DNA of 64,000 bases from CAYQQQ01 sp964420125 (GTDB taxonomy: Bacteria; Actinomycetota; Acidimicrobiia; Acidimicrobiales; Microtrichaceae), in contig CAYQQQ010000007.1 in assembly GCA_964420125.1 (NCBI GenBank), positions 1 through 64,000 of the forward strand, given 5' to 3'. A program made the translations under genes and the position numbers. Below, in pieces: positions 61,119 to 64,000 of the stretch. The stretch's first letter is position 1; each line of letters opens with the position of its first letter. The notes beneath the pieces are model-generated. The model did no database searches, was not told the DNA's origin, and saw nothing but the letters and a program-made list of their open reading frames with translations.

Positions 61119-61658
61119 GTGTCAGTCCCCCGACCCTCACACCTCGGAGTCACGCACATGGAGACCTACGAAGAGGGCTTCAGCGGCCGCAGCGCCGCAG
61201 AGATCGTCGGCATCTCGTACCGCCAGCTCGACTACTGGGCGCGCACCGACCTGGTGCGACCGTCGCTGGCGGAGGCGCAGGGCTCCGGCAGCCGTCGCCG
61301 CTACTCCTACCGGGACCTGTTGGAGCTGAAGGTGATCAAGCAGCTGCTGGACTCGGGCATCAAGCTCGAGTCCGTGCGGGACGTGTTCGCCTACCTGCGG
61401 GAGCACCTCGGCGAGGACATCACCTCGGCCAACCTCGTCATCAACGGCCGCACGTCGGTGGTGGTGGCCAACGGCGACGAGCTGGTGGACGTGCTCCAGC
61501 GCGGCCAAGGTGTGTTCAACGTGCTGGCCCTGGGTGGGGTGAAGAGCGAGGTGGACGCAGCGATCGTCGAGCTGCGTCCCGGCGCGGTGGGGAAGGCTGC
61601 GACCCGAGTGGCCGGTCCTGCCGGCGGCGTGGGAGGCTCGTCGGCCTCAGCCGTCTGA
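61119..61658 (+). CDS. MerR family regulator (Rv1830-like)
   Basis: A 179-residue regulator with an N-terminal MerR helix-turn-helix (SAAEIVGISYRQLDYWARTD, RRRYSYRDLLELKVIKQLLD) and a C-terminal part with NLVINGRTSVVVANGDELVD. Position after the DUF151 gene matches Rv1830. GTG 61119 is supported by TAGTTT 5 nt upstream; ATG 61158 is an alternative. The tail is Gly/Ala-rich. Confidence 0.87.
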   Translation: MSVPRPSHLGVTHMETYEEGFSGRSAAEIVGISYRQLDYWARTDLVRPSLAEAQGSGSRRRYSYRDLLELKVIKQLLDSGIKLESVRDVFAYLREHLGEDITSANLVINGRTSVVVANGDELVDVLQRGQGVFNVLALGGVKSEVDAAIVELRPGAVGKAATRVAGPAGGVGGSSASAV

Positions 61659-61700
61659 GGCCGACCCGTCGCTGGCCGGCCCATCACCCGGAGCCGTCTC

Positions 61701-62768
61701 GTGCGACATTCTCCCCTCGACCACGTCCACAGGTCCCTGGGGGCCAAGATGGTGCCCTTCGGGGGCTGGGAGATGCCGCTGTCCTATCCGGGCGGCACCA
61801 TCGAGGAGCATCTGAGCTGCCGGCGCTCGGCGGTGGTGTTCGACGTCAGCCACCTCGGCACGGTCAGGGTCTGCGGCCCGGGAGCCTTCGCGGCCCTGCA
61901 GGCGACCCTCACCAACGATCTCCACCGGATCTCCGCCGGACGGGCGCAGTACACCCACCTGCTCGGCGAGGATGCCTCGGTGCTCGACGACATCATCGTG
62001 TGGTGGTCGGCGCCGGAGCGCTTCGACGTCATGCCGAACGCATCGAACACGGAGCGGGTCGTGCAGGCGCTGAGGCGTGCGAACGAGGACGGCGTCGAGA
62101 TCGAGGACGTGACCGCCGCACGGGCGGTGCTGGCGATCCAGGGACCCCAGGCGCGGGAGCGGCTTGCGTCGATCTCGCCGGCGGTGGCAGCCGTCGGCCG
62201 CTTCGCCGTCGAGGACGTGGAGATCGACGGCTACCTGTGCACCGTCGCCGGCACGGGCTACACCGGGGAGGACGGGGTCGAGTGCGCCGTGCCCGTGGAG
62301 GCAGCGCCGTCGCTGTGGGCTGCGGTCCTGGACACGGGGATCCACCCCGCCGGCCTGGGCGCCCGCGACACCCTCCGCCTGGAGGCGGGCCTCCCGCTGC
62401 ACGGTCACGAGCTGGGGGCAGGGATCACCCCGCTGAACGCCGGGCTGGGCTGGGTGGTGGCCTGGGACAAGGGCGACTTCCCGGGTCGCGCGGCGTTGGA
62501 GCGGCAGCGCGCAGGCGGTGTCGCCCCCGTGCTGCGCGGCATGCGGGTTCAGGGACGTCGTCCGCCCCGTGCCGACCAGGAGGTGCGGCGTGGCGATGTG
62601 GCGATCGGGAGGGTGACCTCGGGGAACTTCTCGCCGGTGCTGGGTTGCGGGATCGCCCTGGCCCTGGTCGATCCCGGGGTGGAGCTCGGCGACCCCCTCA
62701 GCATCGATGCCCGGGGTTCGACCCTCGCCGCCACGGTGGTGGAGCTGCCCTTCGTGCGCGGGCGTTGA
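61701..62768 (+). CDS. gcvT: Aminomethyltransferase (glycine cleavage T protein)
   Basis: A 355-residue T protein that moves the aminomethyl carbon to tetrahydrofolate. MVPFGGWEMPLSYPGGTIEE, VFDVSHLGTVRVCGPGA, YTHLLGEDASVLDDIIVWW and AGTGYTGEDGVECAVPVEA are family segments, and LGARDTLRLEAGLPLHGHEL is intact. The start is GTG 61701, with CGGAG 7 nt upstream. It converges on gcvP. Confidence 0.95.
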   Translation: MRHSPLDHVHRSLGAKMVPFGGWEMPLSYPGGTIEEHLSCRRSAVVFDVSHLGTVRVCGPGAFAALQATLTNDLHRISAGRAQYTHLLGEDASVLDDIIVWWSAPERFDVMPNASNTERVVQALRRANEDGVEIEDVTAARAVLAIQGPQARERLASISPAVAAVGRFAVEDVEIDGYLCTVAGTGYTGEDGVECAVPVEAAPSLWAAVLDTGIHPAGLGARDTLRLEAGLPLHGHELGAGITPLNAGLGWVVAWDKGDFPGRAALERQRAGGVAPVLRGMRVQGRRPPRADQEVRRGDVAIGRVTSGNFSPVLGCGIALALVDPGVELGDPLSIDARGSTLAATVVELPFVRGR

Positions 62769-62798
62769 ACGCGCCGCGCCCGGAGCACGTGGGTCGGG

Positions 62799-62817
62799 GC
62801 CGGCCCCCGGGGCCGGC
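62799..62817. terminator. Bidirectional terminator between gcvT and gcvP
   Basis: GCCGGCC (62799-62805) pairs with GGCCGGC (62811-62817) around a 5-nt loop. It directly adjoins the gcvP stop and lies 31 nt after gcvT, so it can serve both converging transcripts. Confidence 0.6.
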
Positions 62818-64000
62818 TCAGCGGGCCAACGCCTCGACCGGAGGGCAGGAGCACACGAGGTTCCGGTCCCCGTAGCCGCCGTCGATGCGGGCGACCGGCG
62901 GCCAGTACTTCGGCGAGGCGGTCCCGCGCCCCGAGTCGGCCGTCGCCAGGGGCCACGCGGCCTGGGCACGGGTGTAGGGGTGGGTCCACTTGTCGGCGGT
63001 GAGGTGCTCCGCGGTGTGCGGGGCGTTGAGGAGCGGGTTGTCCTCCGGTGGCCATTCGCCATCAGCCACGCGACGGATCTCGTCGCGGATGGCGATCATG
63101 GCATCGCAGAACCGATCCAGCTCGGAGAGGTCCTCCGACTCGGTGGGCTCGACCATGAGGGTGCCGGCCACCGGGAAGGACAGCGTCGGCGCGTGGAATC
63201 CGTAGTCGATCAGCCGCTTGGCGACGTCCTCGGCGGTCACGCCCGAGGACTTGGTGATGCTCCGCAGGTCGAGGATGCACTCGTGGGCCACGAAGCCGTC
63301 ACGGCCGGCGTAGAGCACCGGATAGTGGGAGGCGAGTCGGCGGGCGACGTAGTTGGCCGACAGGATCGCCACTGCGGTGGCGACACGGAGGTGGTCGCCC
63401 ATGAGGAGCAGGTAGGCCCAGCTGATGGGGAGGATGGAGGCTGAGCCGAAGGGAGCGGCGGCGATGACGGGCCGATCGCCCGTTGCGGCGCCCTCGCGCT
63501 CGGCGGCGCGCGGCGAGCTCCGATGGCCGGGGAGGTAGGCGGCGAGGTGGGAGCGAACCGCCACCGGTCCCACGCCCGGTCCTCCGCCGCCGTGGGGGAT
63601 GCAGAACGTCTTGTGGAGGTTGAGGTGGCTGACGTCGGCACCGAAGGCTCCGGGTCGAGCGACGCCGACCAGGGCGTTGAGGTTGGCGCCGTCGAGGTAC
63701 ACCTGACCGCCATGACGGTGCACGAGGTCGCAGATCTCGACGATCCCCTCCTCGAACACGCCGTGGGTGGAGGGGTAGGTGACCATGACCGCAGCCAGCC
63801 CCTCTCCGTGCTGATCGAGCTTGGCCCGCAGGTCCGCCAGGTCGACGTCGCCGTGTGCATCTGTGGCCACCACCACGACCTCCATGCCTGCCATCACGGC
63901 GCTGGCGGCGTTGGTGCCGTGGGCCGAAGCGGGGATCAGGCAGGTGCGCCGGTGGTGGTCGCCGCGGTCGCGGTGGTACCCGGCGATGGCGAGGAGCCCG
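62818..64000 (-). CDS. gcvP: Glycine dehydrogenase (decarboxylating), C-terminal part
   Basis: The frame is open to the window edge, so the gene's N-terminal part lies beyond 64000. The visible 393 residues are the C-terminal half of GcvP (P protein), which binds PLP and decarboxylates glycine. PASAHGTNAASAVMAGM leads in, DVSHLNLHKTFCIPHGGGGP carries the PLP Lys, and YPVLYAGRDGFVAHECILDL and GFHAPTLSFPVAGTLMVEPT follow. The C-terminus is complete. Confidence 0.97.
   Translation of the reverse strand, partial: GLLAIAGYHRDRGDHHRRTCLIPASAHGTNAASAVMAGMEVVVVATDAHGDVDLADLRAKLDQHGEGLAAVMVTYPSTHGVFEEGIVEICDLVHRHGGQVYLDGANLNALVGVARPGAFGADVSHLNLHKTFCIPHGGGGPGVGPVAVRSHLAAYLPGHRSSPRAAEREGAATGDRPVIAAAPFGSASILPISWAYLLLMGDHLRVATAVAILSANYVARRLASHYPVLYAGRDGFVAHECILDLRSITKSSGVTAEDVAKRLIDYGFHAPTLSFPVAGTLMVEPTESEDLSELDRFCDAMIAIRDEIRRVADGEWPPEDNPLLNAPHTAEHLTADKWTHPYTRAQAAWPLATADSGRGTASPKYWPPVARIDGGYGDRNLVCSCPPVEALAR

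Overview
The window is GC-rich, nearly all coding, and uses GTG starts and TGA stops heavily. Its gene order matches actinobacterial chromosomes. Together with the SteA/SteB pair, the GarA-type FHA protein, the FtsR-like MerR regulator and the 3' end of a ribosomal RNA operon, this points to an actinobacterium outside the mycobacteria. I think a member of the Acidimicrobiia is most likely, but that is inference. Two blocks follow orders known from Mycobacterium tuberculosis. One is TPR-HAD-tlyA-nadK-recN-steA-steB-pyrG-Nudix-xerD, then scpA-scpB-rluB, cmk and der (the Rv1691 to Rv1713 order). The other is pgsA, gcvH-garA-ftsR-DUF151-merR and gcvP (the Rv1822 to Rv1832 order). No insertion sequence, prophage or CRISPR array was seen.

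Layout. 1-1200: 3' part of 23S rRNA, 5S rRNA and a strong terminator. 1.3-7 kb: an Arg/Gly-rich TPR protein, a HAD phosphatase, TlyA, NAD kinase and RecN. 6.9-14.4 kb: an envelope cluster of a MraY/WecA-like transferase, SteA, SteB, a MurJ-family flippase and a large AlkP-like polytopic membrane protein, followed by a convergent membrane glycosyltransferase. 16-20 kb: CTP synthase, Nudix hydrolase, XerD, an HD protein and a Fur-family regulator. 20.4-25.4 kb: a giant sensory protein (PAS-HisKA-HATPase-REC-PAS-GAF-GAF-PAS-GGDEF-EAL) cut in two by one in-frame TGA. 25.4-33 kb: TrpS, ScpA/ScpB, RluB, three aromatic amino acid genes (aroH, tyrA, aroA), Cmk and PlsC. 33-42 kb: CopD-like protein, IspH, lipoprotein hydrolase, radical-SAM DUF512 protein, Der, a double-FKBP lipoprotein, a biotin-dependent carboxyltransferase and a methyltransferase. 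42.4-46.6 kb: an accessory-looking patch after tRNA-Pro, with an MntA/HepT-type toxin-antitoxin locus whose toxin lacks its C-terminus, secreted proteins and small lipoproteins. 46.7-55.3 kb: PhoD-like phosphatase, a two-subunit B12-dependent acyl-CoA mutase, an 84-bp tandem repeat, GT2-GtrA, PEBP, SRAP, GH29 fucosidase and HIT. 55.3-64 kb: PgsA, a nucleotidyltransferase fused to a degenerate phosphomutase, GcvH, GarA-like FHA, two MerR proteins, DUF151, GcvT and the C-terminal half of GcvP.

How the parts work together. Many genes are translationally coupled through ATGA/GTGA/TGATG overlaps. Many transcription units appear to make leaderless mRNA: a TANNNT -10 hexamer lies 5-8 nt before the start codon in more than a dozen cases. 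In three of these the hexamer begins with the TAG or TAA stop codon of the preceding gene. The glycine cleavage genes (gcvH, gcvT, gcvP) surround the GarA/FtsR cluster. The carboxyltransferase and the acyl-CoA mutase suggest short-chain acyl-CoA metabolism, although the mutase lacks the Arg typical of methylmalonyl-CoA mutase.
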